Shown here: positions 8,844 through 16,581 of the stretch, one piece after another | Layout of the letters: each line of letters starts with the position of its first letter | Position numbering within the stretch: position 1 is the first letter of the stretch | From: Acidimicrobiales bacterium | Lineage (GTDB): Bacteria; Actinomycetota; Acidimicrobiia; Acidimicrobiales; Iamiaceae | DNA: 64,000 bases | NCBI GenBank assembly: GCA_035547835.1 | Contig: DASZTW010000014.1 | Coordinates: forward strand, 1-64,000 | Direction: 5' to 3' | Translations under genes and position numbers: made by a program | Notes under the pieces: model-generated | What the model was told of the DNA's origin: nothing | The model's database searches: none | What the model saw: only the letters and a program-made list of their open reading frames with translations

Positions 8844-10273
8844 GTCGTGCCTCCAGGTGCGTCGGTCGGATCGCGCCACCCGCCGAGGTCGGCGACCAAC
8901 CCGTCGGCCTCGGCCGGCCCCCACGTGCCTTTGGCGTAGGGGTGGACGGGCACGGCGTCGCCGAGCACGTCTTGCACCACCCGCCACGCCGCCTCCACAC
9001 CGTCGATGCGCGCGAACAGCTGCGGGTCGCCGTCCATGGCGTCGCCCAACAGGCGCTCGTAGGGCTCCATGTCGTCGGACGCGTCGTCGTTGACCAGCAG
9101 CTCGACCGCCTCGCCGACCATCGCCTCACCGGGTGCCTTGTAGCGGGCGCCCAGCGCGGTGACCACGTTGGGGCTGAGGCGGAAGCGCACGTAGTTGCGC
9201 CCGCCGATGTCGCGCTCCTCGAAGATGACCTGGGGCGACTGGTGGAACTCGACCAGCACTTCGGTGGCGTGCGCCGGGAGGTGCTTGCCGGCGCGGATCA
9301 CGAACGGCACTCCGGCCCAGCGCCACGTGTCGATGGCGAGCCGGACGGCCGAGTACGTCTCCACGGTCGAGCCCGGCGCCACACCTTTCTCCTTGACGTA
9401 GCCGCGGTACTGGCCACGCACGATCGACCCCGTGTCGAGTGGGCGGATCGCCTTCAACAACATGGCTTTGGCGTCGCGGACCGACTCGTGGTTCATGTCC
9501 GACGGCGCTTCCATGGCCAGCAGCGCGACGACCTGCAACATGTGGTTCTGGATGACGTCGCGGGTGGCGCCCGTGGCGTCGTAGAACGCACCCCGGTCGG
9601 CCACACCGAAGTCCTCGGCCATCGTGAGCTGCACGTGGCGGACGTGGTGGCGGTTGAACACCGGCTCGAGGAAGGTGTTGGCGAACCGGAAGAACAGCAG
9701 GTTCTGCACCGGCTCCTTGCCGAGGTAGTGGTCGATGCGGAAGACGTTCTCCTCGGGGAAGGCGGCGAGCAGCACCCGGTTGAGCTGCTGCGCGCTGGCC
9801 AAGTCGTGCCCGAAGGGCTTTTCGACCACCACCCGCGCCCCGGTGGACTTGTGGCCGTCGCGGCCGAGCGCGGTGACCACGGTCTCGAACATCGACGGCG
9901 GGATGGCGAGGTAGTGCAGCGGCCGCCGGGCGTCGCCCAGTTCGGCGCGCAGCGCCTCGAACGTGGTGGGTTCGCCATAGTCGCCGTCGACGTAGCGGAG
10001 CAGGCCGAGCAGCTTGGTCATCGCCTTGCGGTCGACTTTGTCGGCATGGGTCTTCACCGAGTCCTCGGCCCGCTTCTTGAGCTGCTCGAGATCCCAGCCG
10101 GCCTTGGCCACGCCGATCACCGGTACGTCGAGGCGGTCGTTGCGCACCATGGCGTACAGCGCCGGGAAGATCTGCTTGTACGCGAGGTCGCCCGTGGCGC
10201 CGAAGAAGACGAGGGCGTCGGACCGCCGGTCGGACCGCGGGTCGGCGCGGCTGCCGGCCTTGGCGCCGCTCAC
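8840..10273 (-). CDS. zwf: Glucose-6-phosphate 1-dehydrogenase
   Basis: Oxidises glucose-6-phosphate to 6-phosphogluconolactone with NAD(P)+, the entry step of the oxidative pentose phosphate pathway. It has 477 residues. The N-terminal dinucleotide motif [17 protein letters not shown] and the substrate/catalytic signature [13 protein letters not shown] (about residue 180) are intact, as is the downstream [11 protein letters not shown]. Start and stop both sit in ATGA overlaps with gnd and pgi. The usual gene for 6-phosphogluconolactonase is not next to it. Coenzyme preference cannot be told from sequence alone. Confidence 0.96.
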   Translation of the reverse strand: MSGAKAGSRADPRSDRRSDALVFFGATGDLAYKQIFPALYAMVRNDRLDVPVIGVAKAGWDLEQLKKRAEDSVKTHADKVDRKAMTKLLGLLRYVDGDYGEPTTFEALRAELGDARRPLHYLAIPPSMFETVVTALGRDGHKSTGARVVVEKPFGHDLASAQQLNRVLLAAFPEENVFRIDHYLGKEPVQNLLFFRFANTFLEPVFNRHHVRHVQLTMAEDFGVADRGAFYDATGATRDVIQNHMLQVVALLAMEAPSDMNHESVRDAKAMLLKAIRPLDTGSIVRGQYRGYVKEKGVAPGSTVETYSAVRLAIDTWRWAGVPFVIRAGKHLPAHATEVLVEFHQSPQVIFEERDIGGRNYVRFRLSPNVVTALGARYKAPGEAMVGEAVELLVNDDASDDMEPYERLLGDAMDGDPQLFARIDGVEAAWRVVQDVLGDAVPVHPYAKGTWGPAEADGLVADLGGWRDPTDAPGGTT

Positions 10274-11301
10274 TGCTGCGCCGGCTTCTCGAGGTGGCCG
10301 CCGAACTGGAAGCGCATCGCCGACAGGACCTTGTTGGCGAACTGGTCGGCGTCGCGCGACGAGTACCGGGAGAACAAGGCGGTGGCCAGCACCGGCGCGG
10401 GGACGGTCTCGTCGATGGCGGCCAGCACGGTCCAGCGCCCTTCGCCCGAATCGCTCACCCGCCCGCCGAACGCGTCGAGCTGCGGGTCACCGGCCAAGGC
10501 GTCGGCGGTGAGGTCGAGCAGCCACGAGCTGATCACCGACCCTCGTCGCCACACTTCGGCGATCTCCGACAGGTCGAGGTCGAACTGGTAGCGCTCGGGC
10601 TCGGCCATCGGGGTGGTCTCGGCGTCGGCGTCCTGCTCGGTCTTGCCGGCGTTGGCGTGCGCCAAGATGTTCAGGCCCTCGGCGTACGCCGCCATCAGGC
10701 CGTACTCGATGCCGTTGTGCACCATCTTCACGAAGTGCCCCGACCCGGCCGGGCCGCAGCGCAACCAACCGTGCTCGGCCGTGCTCCCCTTCGGGCCCTT
10801 GCCCGCTGCCCGCGACGGGGTGCGGGGCGCGGCGTCGATGCCCGGCGCCAACGCCTCGAAGATCGGCGTGAGCCGGCCCACGGTGTCGTCCGGGCCGCCG
10901 ACCATCATGCAGTAGCCCCGGTCGAGCCCGAACACCCCGCCGCTGGTGCCGACGTCGACGTAGTCGATCTTCTTGGCCGCCAGCTCGTTCGAGCGACGCA
11001 GGTCGTCGATGTAGTGCGAGTTGCCGCCGTCGATGACCGTGTCGCCGGCGGACAGGTGCGGCACGAGGTCGTTGGCCACCTGGTCGACGAGTGCGGTGGG
11101 CACCATCAGCCAGATGTGGCGCGGCGCCGCCATCTTGTCGACCAACTCGGCAAGCGACCCGGTACCGGTCGCGCCATCTGTCACCGACGCCTCGACTGCG
11201 GGCGGGTGCACGTCGTACACCACGCACTCGTGTCCGGCGGCCAACAGCCGCTTGACCATGTTGGCGCCCATCCGGCCGAGTCCGATCATCCCGAGCTGCA
11301 T
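10270..11301 (-). CDS. gnd: 6-phosphogluconate dehydrogenase, decarboxylating (short form)
   Basis: Oxidatively decarboxylates 6-phosphogluconate to ribulose-5-phosphate. At 343 residues it is the short GndA/YqeC-like form rather than the long ~470-residue enzyme. The N-terminal Rossmann motif GMIGLGRMGANM, the DGGNSHYIDDLRR segment and the active-site stretch GHFVKMVHNGIEYGLM are all present. The short, often NAD-preferring type is known from various bacteria; coenzyme use here is inference. The ATG at 11301 is chosen because a -10-like TACTGT lies exactly 7 bases upstream, implying a leaderless transcript. First gene of the gnd-zwf-pgi operon. Confidence 0.94.
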   Translation of the reverse strand: MQLGMIGLGRMGANMVKRLLAAGHECVVYDVHPPAVEASVTDGATGTGSLAELVDKMAAPRHIWLMVPTALVDQVANDLVPHLSAGDTVIDGGNSHYIDDLRRSNELAAKKIDYVDVGTSGGVFGLDRGYCMMVGGPDDTVGRLTPIFEALAPGIDAAPRTPSRAAGKGPKGSTAEHGWLRCGPAGSGHFVKMVHNGIEYGLMAAYAEGLNILAHANAGKTEQDADAETTPMAEPERYQFDLDLSEIAEVWRRGSVISSWLLDLTADALAGDPQLDAFGGRVSDSGEGRWTVLAAIDETVPAPVLATALFSRYSSRDADQFANKVLSAMRFQFGGHLEKPAQQ

Positions 11302-11308
11302 GCCAGCG

Positions 11309-11314
11309 ACAGTA
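11309..11314 (-). promoter_or_regulatory. -10 element of gnd, probably leaderless
   Basis: TACTGT on the minus strand, 7 bases before the gnd ATG, without a ribosome-binding site between. It is the only visible promoter for the gnd-zwf-pgi operon. Confidence 0.5.
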
Positions 11315-11383
11315 CGGGAGCGCAACCATCCCCGCAGGCCAGGCGCCCGCCGAGCGGACGTTCGGTCGCCCGAACCCCACCCT

Positions 11384-11428
11384 GCTGTGAGCACTCAGCC
11401 ACCGTGGAGGTGGTCAAGTGCTCACAGC
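11384..11428. terminator. Nested hairpin, copy 1 of a duplicated element
   Basis: A perfect 12-bp outer stem (GCTGTGAGCACT with AGTGCTCACAGC) encloses an inner CCACC/GGTGG stem with loop GTGGA. It is the distal copy of a 73-bp-spaced duplication lying between the leftward CxxC-protein gene and the gnd promoter. Likely a terminator or RNA-stabilising element. Confidence 0.55.
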
Positions 11429-11456
11429 GGGATGGTTGCCGGCGGGACCCCGTTCT

Positions 11457-11501
11457 GCTGTGAGCAGCCAGCCACCGTGGAGGTGGTCAAGTGCTCACAG
11501 C
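11457..11501. terminator. Nested hairpin, copy 2 of a duplicated element
   Basis: A 10-bp outer stem (GCTGTGAGCA with TGCTCACAGC) surrounds the same CCACC/GGTGG inner stem as copy 1. It lies 27 bases past the stop of the leftward CxxC-protein gene and is the likely end of that operon. Confidence 0.55.
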
Positions 11502-11527
11502 GGGATGGTTGGCGGCGGTTTGGCGGG

Positions 11528-11701
11528 CTACTCGTCGCCGAGGACGAGGTCGAAGCGCTCCATGCAGTCGGAGCAGCGGTACGTCAGGAGGTCGCCGACG
11601 TGGAAGTGGCCGTCCTCGTCGGGGCGGGAGATGAGGTGGCAGGTGCCGTCACAGTCGACGCAGGGGTACTCGGTTGGCGGCTGCAGCGGAGGAGTGGACA
11701 C
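11528..11701 (-). CDS. Small CxxC protein (putative zinc ribbon)
   Basis: A 57-residue protein that I cannot assign to a named family. It holds CVDCDGTC near residues 14-21 and CSDC near residues 43-46, so it could bind one zinc or iron ion between two cysteine knuckles. The remainder is acidic and has no membrane segment. It starts at a GTG two bases after the enoyl-CoA hydratase stop and is therefore almost certainly co-transcribed with it. The link suggests a role alongside fatty-acyl or related CoA metabolism, but only context supports this. The two hairpins downstream mark the operon end. Confidence 0.75.
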   Translation of the reverse strand: MSTPPLQPPTEYPCVDCDGTCHLISRPDEDGHFHVGDLLTYRCSDCMERFDLVLGDE

Positions 11702-11703
11702 GG

Positions 11704-12435
11704 TCAGCGCTCGCCACGGGCAGCGCGTTCGGCCTGGTTGGTGCCGAACCCGTCGACGCCGGCGGCGAACCCCGGTGCGAACACGACCTTGCGGCCGTGG
11801 CGGTCCTCGTTCTCGAGCGCGGCCTGGAGATCGAGCCCGTAGGACTCGTACACCGAGCTGCGGTCGTGCACGACGGCGTTCCAGGGCGACGACGCGATCA
11901 CTTCGGCGATCTCGACGGCGGTGGCCAGCGCGGCGCCCGGCTCGACCACCCGGTTGACCAGCCCGATCCGCTCGGCTTCGGCGGCATCGACCTCCCGGCC
12001 CGTCAAGATCAGGTCCAACGCCCGGCCGAGGCCGACGATGCGGGGCAGCCGGACCGTGCCGCCGTCCATGAGCGGCACCCCCCAGCGGCGTTCGAGGCAG
12101 CCGAACCGGGCGGTCGAACCGGCCACGCGGAAATCGCACCACAGCGCCAGCTCGAGCCCGCCAGCGACGCACCAACCCTCGACCGCGGCGATCACGGGCT
12201 TGGAGAGTTGGAGACGGGTGGGTCCGAGCGGCCCCGACGGGCGGAGGTCGGGGAGGTCGCGCAAGTTGGCGCCGGCACAAAAGGCCTCGTCGTCACCCGT
12301 GAGGATCGCGACGCGGGCATCGGGATCGGCCTCGAACGCGACGAACTCGTCGTGGAGGCGGGCCGCCGTCGCCGAGTTCACTGCGTTGCGGACGTGTGAC
12401 TGGTCGATCTTCACGATCCGGATCACGTCGCTCAT
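11704..12435 (-). CDS. Enoyl-CoA hydratase/isomerase (crotonase family)
   Basis: A 243-residue crotonase-fold protein that probably hydrates or isomerises an enoyl-CoA. Oxyanion-hole stretches are visible: GDDEAFCAGANLRDL near residue 49, and KPVIAAVEGWCVAGGLELALWCDFRVA around residues 75-100 with its two-glycine motif. The exact substrate cannot be predicted because the family is diverse. In canonical hydratases the residue set around LERRWGVPLMDGGTVRLPR carries a catalytic Glu; here the corresponding segment appears to have a different acidic residue placement, which I could not align exactly. The ATG at 12435 is 7 bases from a -10 hexamer, consistent with a leaderless message. It is divergent from rsmD. 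Confidence 0.88.
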   Translation of the reverse strand: MSDVIRIVKIDQSHVRNAVNSATAARLHDEFVAFEADPDARVAILTGDDEAFCAGANLRDLPDLRPSGPLGPTRLQLSKPVIAAVEGWCVAGGLELALWCDFRVAGSTARFGCLERRWGVPLMDGGTVRLPRIVGLGRALDLILTGREVDAAEAERIGLVNRVVEPGAALATAVEIAEVIASSPWNAVVHDRSSVYESYGLDLQAALENEDRHGRKVVFAPGFAAGVDGFGTNQAERAARGER

Positions 12436-12442
12436 GATCGGG

Positions 12443-12448
12443 ACCGTA
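12443..12448 (-). promoter_or_regulatory. -10 element of the enoyl-CoA hydratase gene, leaderless
   Basis: TACGGT on the minus strand, 7 bases upstream of the ATG. It is the mirror image of the rsmD -10; together they form an 8-bp inverted repeat (ACCGTACC ... GGTACGGT) 22 bases apart. Confidence 0.55.
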
Positions 12449-12474
12449 CCGGGTGGGCTGCGCCGGTGGAGCGG

Positions 12475-12480
12475 TACGGT
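12475..12480 (+). promoter_or_regulatory. -10 element of rsmD, leaderless
   Basis: TACGGT, 7 bases before the GTG start at 12488, with no ribosome-binding site in between. It heads the rsmD-coaD-sepIVA-like-DUF177 run of coupled genes. Confidence 0.55.
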
Positions 12481-12487
12481 CCGCTGC

Positions 12488-13054
12488 GTGCGAGTGGTGG
12501 CCGGGACGGCGCGAGGCAGAAAGCTCACCGCGCCGCGCGGGCGCGACGTGCGGCCCACCACCGACCGGGTGCGCGAAGCCATCTTCAACGCCTTGCGGTC
12601 GCTCGACGCCATCGACGACGCGTCGGTCCTCGACCTGTTCGCCGGCACCGGCGCGCTCGGGATCGAGGCGCTGTCGCGCGGCGCCGCCCACGCCACGTTC
12701 GTGGACCAGGACCGGGTCGCCCGGGCGTCGGTCAGCGCCAACTTGTCCGCGACCGGCCTCGAGGGGCGGGCAACCGTCGTGGCCGACGACGCCTCGCGGT
12801 TCGTGGCCCGCCACCCCCGCACCCAGTTGTTCGACCTGGTGCTCCTCGACCCCCCGTACGCGTTCGACTCGTGGATGGAGCTGCTCGATGCCGTGGCGGG
12901 TGTGGTGGCTGACGGCGGCGTCGTGGTGGTCGAGTCGCCAGCGGAGCCACCCACACCGACCTGGGGGTCGATCGTGAGGGTGAAGTCGTACGGCAGTACC
13001 GTGGTGACCCTGCTGCGACGAACACCTTCCCCCGAGCCGGAGCCCCGCCCGTGA
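12488..13054 (+). CDS. rsmD: 16S rRNA (guanine(966)-N(2))-methyltransferase RsmD
   Basis: Methylates G966 of 16S rRNA using S-adenosylmethionine during small-subunit assembly. It has 188 residues. The N-terminus VAGTARGRKL and the RPTTDRVREAIFNAL segment are family signatures. The SAM loop VLDLFAGTGALGIEAL (about residue 47) and the catalytic LLDPPYAF tetrad (D/N-PPY type, near residue 118) are intact. The GTG start at 12488 is set by both family alignment and the -10 hexamer 7 bases before it. It overlaps coaD by GTGA; the rsmD-coaD pairing is widely conserved. Confidence 0.95.
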   Translation: MRVVAGTARGRKLTAPRGRDVRPTTDRVREAIFNALRSLDAIDDASVLDLFAGTGALGIEALSRGAAHATFVDQDRVARASVSANLSATGLEGRATVVADDASRFVARHPRTQLFDLVLLDPPYAFDSWMELLDAVAGVVADGGVVVVESPAEPPTPTWGSIVRVKSYGSTVVTLLRRTPSPEPEPRP

Positions 13055-13530
13055 CACGAGTGCTGTATCCGGGGTCGTTCGACCCCATCCACAACGGCCA
13101 TGTCGAGCTGATCGAGACCGCTTCGCATCTGTTCGACGACGTCGTGGTGGCCGTGATCCGGAACCCGCAGAAGGGGCAGGGACTCTTCGACCTCGAGGAG
13201 CGCAAGCAGATGATCGAGGAGTCCGTTGCCCACATGGACAACGTGTCGATCGTCAGCCAGACGGTGCTCACCGTCGAGTTGGCCCGCGACGTCGGTGCCG
13301 ATTTCATCATCAAGGGACTGCGGGCGGTCTCTGACTTCGAGTCCGAGCTCCAACAAGCGCAGATGAACTTGGCCATCTCGGGGGTGCACACCGTGCTGAT
13401 CCCGTCGGCCACCACGCACTCGTTCATCGCGTCGAAGTGGATCCGAGAGATCGCACGTCTGGGCGGCGACGTCACTTCGCTGGTGCCGGCCTCGGTGGCC
13501 AAAGGCCTTGCCGAAAAGGACTTCGAATGA
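13051..13530 (+). CDS. coaD: Phosphopantetheine adenylyltransferase
   Basis: Fourth step of coenzyme A synthesis: adenylates 4-phosphopantetheine to dephospho-CoA. It has 159 residues, a standard length. The nucleotidyltransferase motif is YPGSFDPIHNGHVELI near the N-terminus, with the HxGH-equivalent HNGH. The C-terminal signature FIASKWIREIARLGGDV fits the ISSTxIRE-type motif. Starts with GTG inside the rsmD stop overlap and ends in an ATGA overlap with the next gene. Secure. Confidence 0.97.
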   Translation: MTRVLYPGSFDPIHNGHVELIETASHLFDDVVVAVIRNPQKGQGLFDLEERKQMIEESVAHMDNVSIVSQTVLTVELARDVGADFIIKGLRAVSDFESELQQAQMNLAISGVHTVLIPSATTHSFIASKWIREIARLGGDVTSLVPASVAKGLAEKDFE

Positions 13531-14165
13531 CCTTCCACGACGACGTGCCCACCGCCGGTGAGGCATCCGGACCGCAGCCGGTCGCCCGCACCGAGCCCTC
13601 GTATCCACCCGACGCCCCGCGCACCACCCGCAGCGCCCACAACCCTCCCCAGACCGAGCCGTTGCTGCGCCGCGCGGCCGATCTCATCGAGTCGGCCCGC
13701 CCCATGCCGTTGTCGTCGTCGGTGATGATCAACAAGGACGAGGTCCTCGAGCTCATCGACGAAGCCGTCGCGCAACTGCCCGAAGAGCTCCGGGCGGCCC
13801 GATGGCTGCTGAAGGAGCGCGAGGAGTTCCTCGACAAGGTCCGCCGCGAGGGCGATGAGATCCTCGACGCGGCTCGCGCCAAGGCCGAACGCATGGTCCA
13901 GCGCACCGAGGTCGTCAAGCAGGCCGAGGCCCGCGCCCGTCGCATCGTGGACGGCGCCGAGGCCGAGTCGCGGCGCATGCGCCACGAGTGTGAGGACTTC
14001 TGCGACCAGAAGCTCGCCAGCTTCGAGATCGTGCTCGACCGCACCATGAAGCTCGTGGCGGCGGGCAGGGAGAAGCTGGCGGGCCCACCGCTCTCGCCGG
14101 CCGAAGACGAGCCGAACGGCGCCGATCGCGAGGGCGCCCCGTTCAACCAGGACGACCTCAGCTGA
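13527..14165 (+). CDS. SepIVA-like coiled-coil protein
   Basis: A 212-residue protein with a Pro-rich disordered N-terminus (about 50 residues), then a long charged helical region (residues about 75-185) rich in Glu, Arg and Ala that should form a coiled coil. The pattern resembles DivIVA/ATP-synthase-b-like proteins. In mycobacteria the gene in this same position, ahead of DUF177 and rnc, is SepIVA, a DivIVA-domain protein needed for septation; orthology here is inferred from synteny and composition, not proved. It overlaps coaD (ATGA). An AGGA about 8 bases before its stop would serve the following gene. Confidence 0.75.
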   Translation: MTFHDDVPTAGEASGPQPVARTEPSYPPDAPRTTRSAHNPPQTEPLLRRAADLIESARPMPLSSSVMINKDEVLELIDEAVAQLPEELRAARWLLKEREEFLDKVRREGDEILDAARAKAERMVQRTEVVKQAEARARRIVDGAEAESRRMRHECEDFCDQKLASFEIVLDRTMKLVAAGREKLAGPPLSPAEDEPNGADREGAPFNQDDLS

Positions 14166-14710
14166 GCGACCTCGACGTCCGCGTCCTCGATCTGCTCCGC
14201 CATCCGGGGGAGCGGCACCGGATCGACGCAACGGCCGACCTGTCCGATGTCCACACCACGTCTGCCCGGGTCACGGAGCGTCCCGTGGAGCTGGCGCTCG
14301 ACGTCGAGGCCCAAGGCAGGCAAGTGATGGTCCACGGCCACTTCACCTTCGAATGGGAAGGGGCGTGCCGGCGTTGCCTCGAGCCCACCCGCCAGGTGGA
14401 GACCGCGGAAGTGCAAGAAGTGTTCGAGCCGTCGCCGGTCGAAGGCGAGACGTGGTTGCTCGACGGCGACCACATCGACCTCGCGCCGGTCGTCCGCCAG
14501 GCGGCGTCGCTGGCCCTGCCCCTCGCGCCGCTGTGCCGGCCCGACTGCCCGGGGCCCGACCCCGAGCACTACCCCGCAACTGGTGCGGGGCCCGGGGCCG
14601 GCGACACCGCCGGTGCCGGTCGGGAAGGCAACCAATCGGGCGACCCGGCGGGCCCGGCGCGCGATCCGCGGTGGGCCGCGCTCGACGAGCTGCGGTTCGA
14701 CCAGGACTGA
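14162..14710 (+). CDS. DUF177 (YceD) family protein, apparent CTG start
   Basis: DUF177/YceD proteins are found next to rpmF in most bacteria; a link to 23S rRNA metabolism has been described for members of the family. The 182-residue reading begins SDLDVRVLDLLRHPGERHR, the expected family N-terminus. It carries CRRC near residue 75 and a second Cys pair CRPDC near residue 126, as usual for zinc-binding members. No ATG, GTG or TTG occurs in frame before 14285, which would remove the conserved N-terminus. The CTG at 14162 overlaps the previous stop as CTGA and has AGGA about 8 bases upstream, so I annotate CTG as the start. Family assignment is firm; the start is inference. Confidence 0.82.
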   Translation: MSDLDVRVLDLLRHPGERHRIDATADLSDVHTTSARVTERPVELALDVEAQGRQVMVHGHFTFEWEGACRRCLEPTRQVETAEVQEVFEPSPVEGETWLLDGDHIDLAPVVRQAASLALPLAPLCRPDCPGPDPEHYPATGAGPGAGDTAGAGREGNQSGDPAGPARDPRWAALDELRFDQD

Positions 14711-14813
14711 CCGGGTCCGGCGTTGGCCGCCCCCCGTCCGCGCCCACTAGCCTGTCCTCTCCGTGCCCGGCGCCCCTGCCGGGTGCTCCACGAGCTCGAT
14801 CCAGGATTCCGCC

Positions 14814-14993
14814 ATGGCTGTCCCCAAGAAGAAGACCTCGAAGGCGAAGAGCCGCAGCCGCCGGGCGTCGGCCTGGAAGTTGTCGACCCCTGCGCAGAGC
14901 ACGTGCCCGCGCTGCGGTACCACCAAGACCCCCCACGTCGTGTGCGGCAACTGCGGTTGGTACGGCGGACGGCAGGCCATCGAAGTCGAGTGA
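14814..14993 (+). CDS. rpmF: 50S ribosomal protein L32 (zinc-binding form)
   Basis: Large-subunit ribosomal protein, 59 residues, with the signature N-terminus MAVPKKKTSKAKSRSRRA and a four-cysteine zinc knuckle (CPRC ... CGNC) that defines the C+ form. The ATG follows AGGA with 7-base spacing. A -10-like TAGCCT at 14748-14753 gives a leader of roughly 50 bases. An in-frame GTG at 14763 would add 17 unlikely residues and is rejected. The DUF177-rpmF-plsX order is conserved across bacteria. Confidence 0.97.
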   Translation: MAVPKKKTSKAKSRSRRASAWKLSTPAQSTCPRCGTTKTPHVVCGNCGWYGGRQAIEVE

Positions 14994-15179
14994 GGGTCTC
15001 GTGCGGGAGGGAGCCCCTTTCGCACGATCCTGATGGCGCCGGCTGTGGCGACCCGCGGCGCCCGCGAGCGGCCCAGCCGCCCTACGGCGCGTCGGTGCGG
15101 GGGCGGCGCCACGCACGCCCCAGCGGCTGCGCCGGGGCGGACCCCTGGTCTGCAGAGCTGTTGAGCCCGGAGGACTGTG

Positions 15180-16193
15180 ATGACGGCCACTGAGGGACTG
15201 CTGCCGATTGCCGTGGACGCGATGGGGGGCGACAACGCTCCGGACGCGATCGTGGCGGGGGCGCGGCGCGCCGCCGACGAGCTCGGCGTGCCGGTCGTGC
15301 TGGTTGGTCGGTCGGCGGAGCTGGGTGACACCGGCGGGCTCGACGTGATCGAGGCGTCCGAAGTGATCGCCATGGACGCCGACCCGGGCTCGAGCGTGCG
15401 GCGGATGAAGGACTCCAGCCTGGTGCGCGCCGCCGAAGCGGTGCGCGACGGGCGGGCCTCGGCCATGGTGTCGGCGGGCAACACGGGCGCCACGATGGCC
15501 TCCGCACTGTTGCGGATGGGCCGGATCAGAGGTGTGGCGCGTCCTGCCATCGCCACGCCGATCCCGGTGCCCGGCGCCGACCGGCCGACGATCCTGCTCG
15601 ACGCCGGGGCCAACGCCGAGTGCCAGCCCGACTGGCTGGTGCAGTTCGCCCAGATGGGCAGCGTGTACGCCACCGATCGCTATGGGGTGACCGCGCCCAA
15701 GCTGGGGTTGCTGTCGATCGGCGAGGAGGCCACCAAGGGCAACACCTTGGTCAAGGCCACCCACGCGTTGCTGGCCGAGGGATCGTGGGCTCGAGCGACG
15801 GGCGCCTCGTTCGTCGGCAACGTCGAGGGCCGCGACATCATGACCGACGCCGTCGACGTGGTCGTCACCGACGGCTTCACCGGCAACGTCGTGCTCAAGA
15901 CCCTCGAAGGCAGCATGCGAAGCCTGGTGGGTGCGATCCTCGGTGCGTTCGGCACCGACGACGCCACCCGCGCCGCCGCCGACACGCTCATGCCCGCCTT
16001 GGCGCCGCTGTACCAGACGCTCGACCCCGACAACACAGGCGGGGCCATGCTGCTCGGCGTCGATGGGGTCTGCATCATCAGCCACGGCTCGTCGTCGGCC
16101 ACGGCGGTGTTCAACGCGGTGGAAGTGGCGGCCGAGATGGTGCGCGGCGACCTGGTCGGTCGCCTCTCGGCCACCATCCGCCCTTCTGGCTGA
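15180..16193 (+). CDS. plsX: Phosphate acyltransferase PlsX
   Basis: Makes acyl-phosphate from acyl-ACP, feeding phospholipid synthesis through PlsY. It has 337 residues. Family motifs: AVDAMGGDNAP at the start, VSAGNTGATMASAL near residue 93, LLDAGANAECQPDWLVQFA, and GFTGNVVLKTLEG. GTG 15177 and ATG 15180 are adjacent; GGAGG at 15169-15173 is 6 bases from the ATG and only 3 from the GTG, so the ATG is chosen. The 186-base gap before it shows no clear feature beyond this ribosome-binding site. It is followed by acpP, its substrate carrier. Confidence 0.96.
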   Translation: MTATEGLLPIAVDAMGGDNAPDAIVAGARRAADELGVPVVLVGRSAELGDTGGLDVIEASEVIAMDADPGSSVRRMKDSSLVRAAEAVRDGRASAMVSAGNTGATMASALLRMGRIRGVARPAIATPIPVPGADRPTILLDAGANAECQPDWLVQFAQMGSVYATDRYGVTAPKLGLLSIGEEATKGNTLVKATHALLAEGSWARATGASFVGNVEGRDIMTDAVDVVVTDGFTGNVVLKTLEGSMRSLVGAILGAFGTDDATRAAADTLMPALAPLYQTLDPDNTGGAMLLGVDGVCIISHGSSSATAVFNAVEVAAEMVRGDLVGRLSATIRPSG

Positions 16194-16237
16194 CCCCGTC
16201 CCGCCAGCGTTCACAAGCGCACAAAGTCGGCAAGGGC

Positions 16238-16243
16238 TATGCT
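16238..16243 (+). promoter_or_regulatory. -10-like element of acpP
   Basis: TATGCT about 33 bases upstream of the acpP start, leaving a short leader that contains AAGGAG at 16262-16267. A promoter here would let acyl carrier protein and rnc be expressed above the level of plsX. Confidence 0.4.
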
Positions 16244-16275
16244 CCGCCGGTTCGCCGAGGCAAGGAGTGCGGCTG

Positions 16276-16581
16276 GTGCCGGCTGAGACGCATGTCGAAC
16301 GGGGCCCGATCGGGCGTGAGGAGATCTTCGACCTCATCCGCGACCGGTTGGCCGACATCTTGGAGATCGACCCGACGTCGATCTCGGAGGGCGACTCGTT
16401 TGCCGACGACCTCGAAGCCGACTCCCTCGCCTTGATCGAGCTCGTGGAAGCCCTCGAGGAGGAGCTCGGTGAGCGCACCGTCGGCTTCCGCATCGACGAC
16501 GAGGACCTCGAGGATCTGAAGTCGGTCCGCGACGCGGTCGACTACGTGTACGCCCGGGTCGGAGGCGCGTCGGAGGCTTGA
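16276..16581 (+). CDS. acpP: Acyl carrier protein
   Basis: Carries growing acyl chains on a phosphopantetheine arm in fatty-acid synthesis. The modified serine is Ser50 in the conserved EADSLALIELVEALEEELG helix. The full product is 101 residues, somewhat longer than the usual ~80 because of an N-terminal extension (PAETHVERGPIGREE). Two in-frame GTGs exist: 16267 would overlap AAGGAG (16262-16267), while 16276 is spaced 8 bases from it, so 16276 is preferred. The rnc start overlaps its stop (TTGA). The plsX-acpP-rnc order matches the Firmicutes arrangement, without fabD/fabG. Confidence 0.95.
   Translation: MPAETHVERGPIGREEIFDLIRDRLADILEIDPTSISEGDSFADDLEADSLALIELVEALEEELGERTVGFRIDDEDLEDLKSVRDAVDYVYARVGGASEA

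Larger units (their letters stand above)
11382..11517. repeat. Direct duplication of a roughly 60-bp hairpin unit
   Basis: Two near-identical copies (about 11382-11444 and 11455-11517) share an internal run of about 44 identical bases that includes the CCACC/GGTGG inner stem and a trailing GGGATGGTTG. Copy 2 differs mainly by a two-base change that shortens the outer stem from 12 to 10 bp. Confidence 0.8.

Noticed and set aside
14763-14813. N-terminal extension of L32 from a GTG 9 bases after a -10-like TAGCCT
   Set aside because: The L32 N-terminus MAVPKKK is strongly conserved, and the internal ATG has AGGA at ideal spacing; the GTG is more likely chance.
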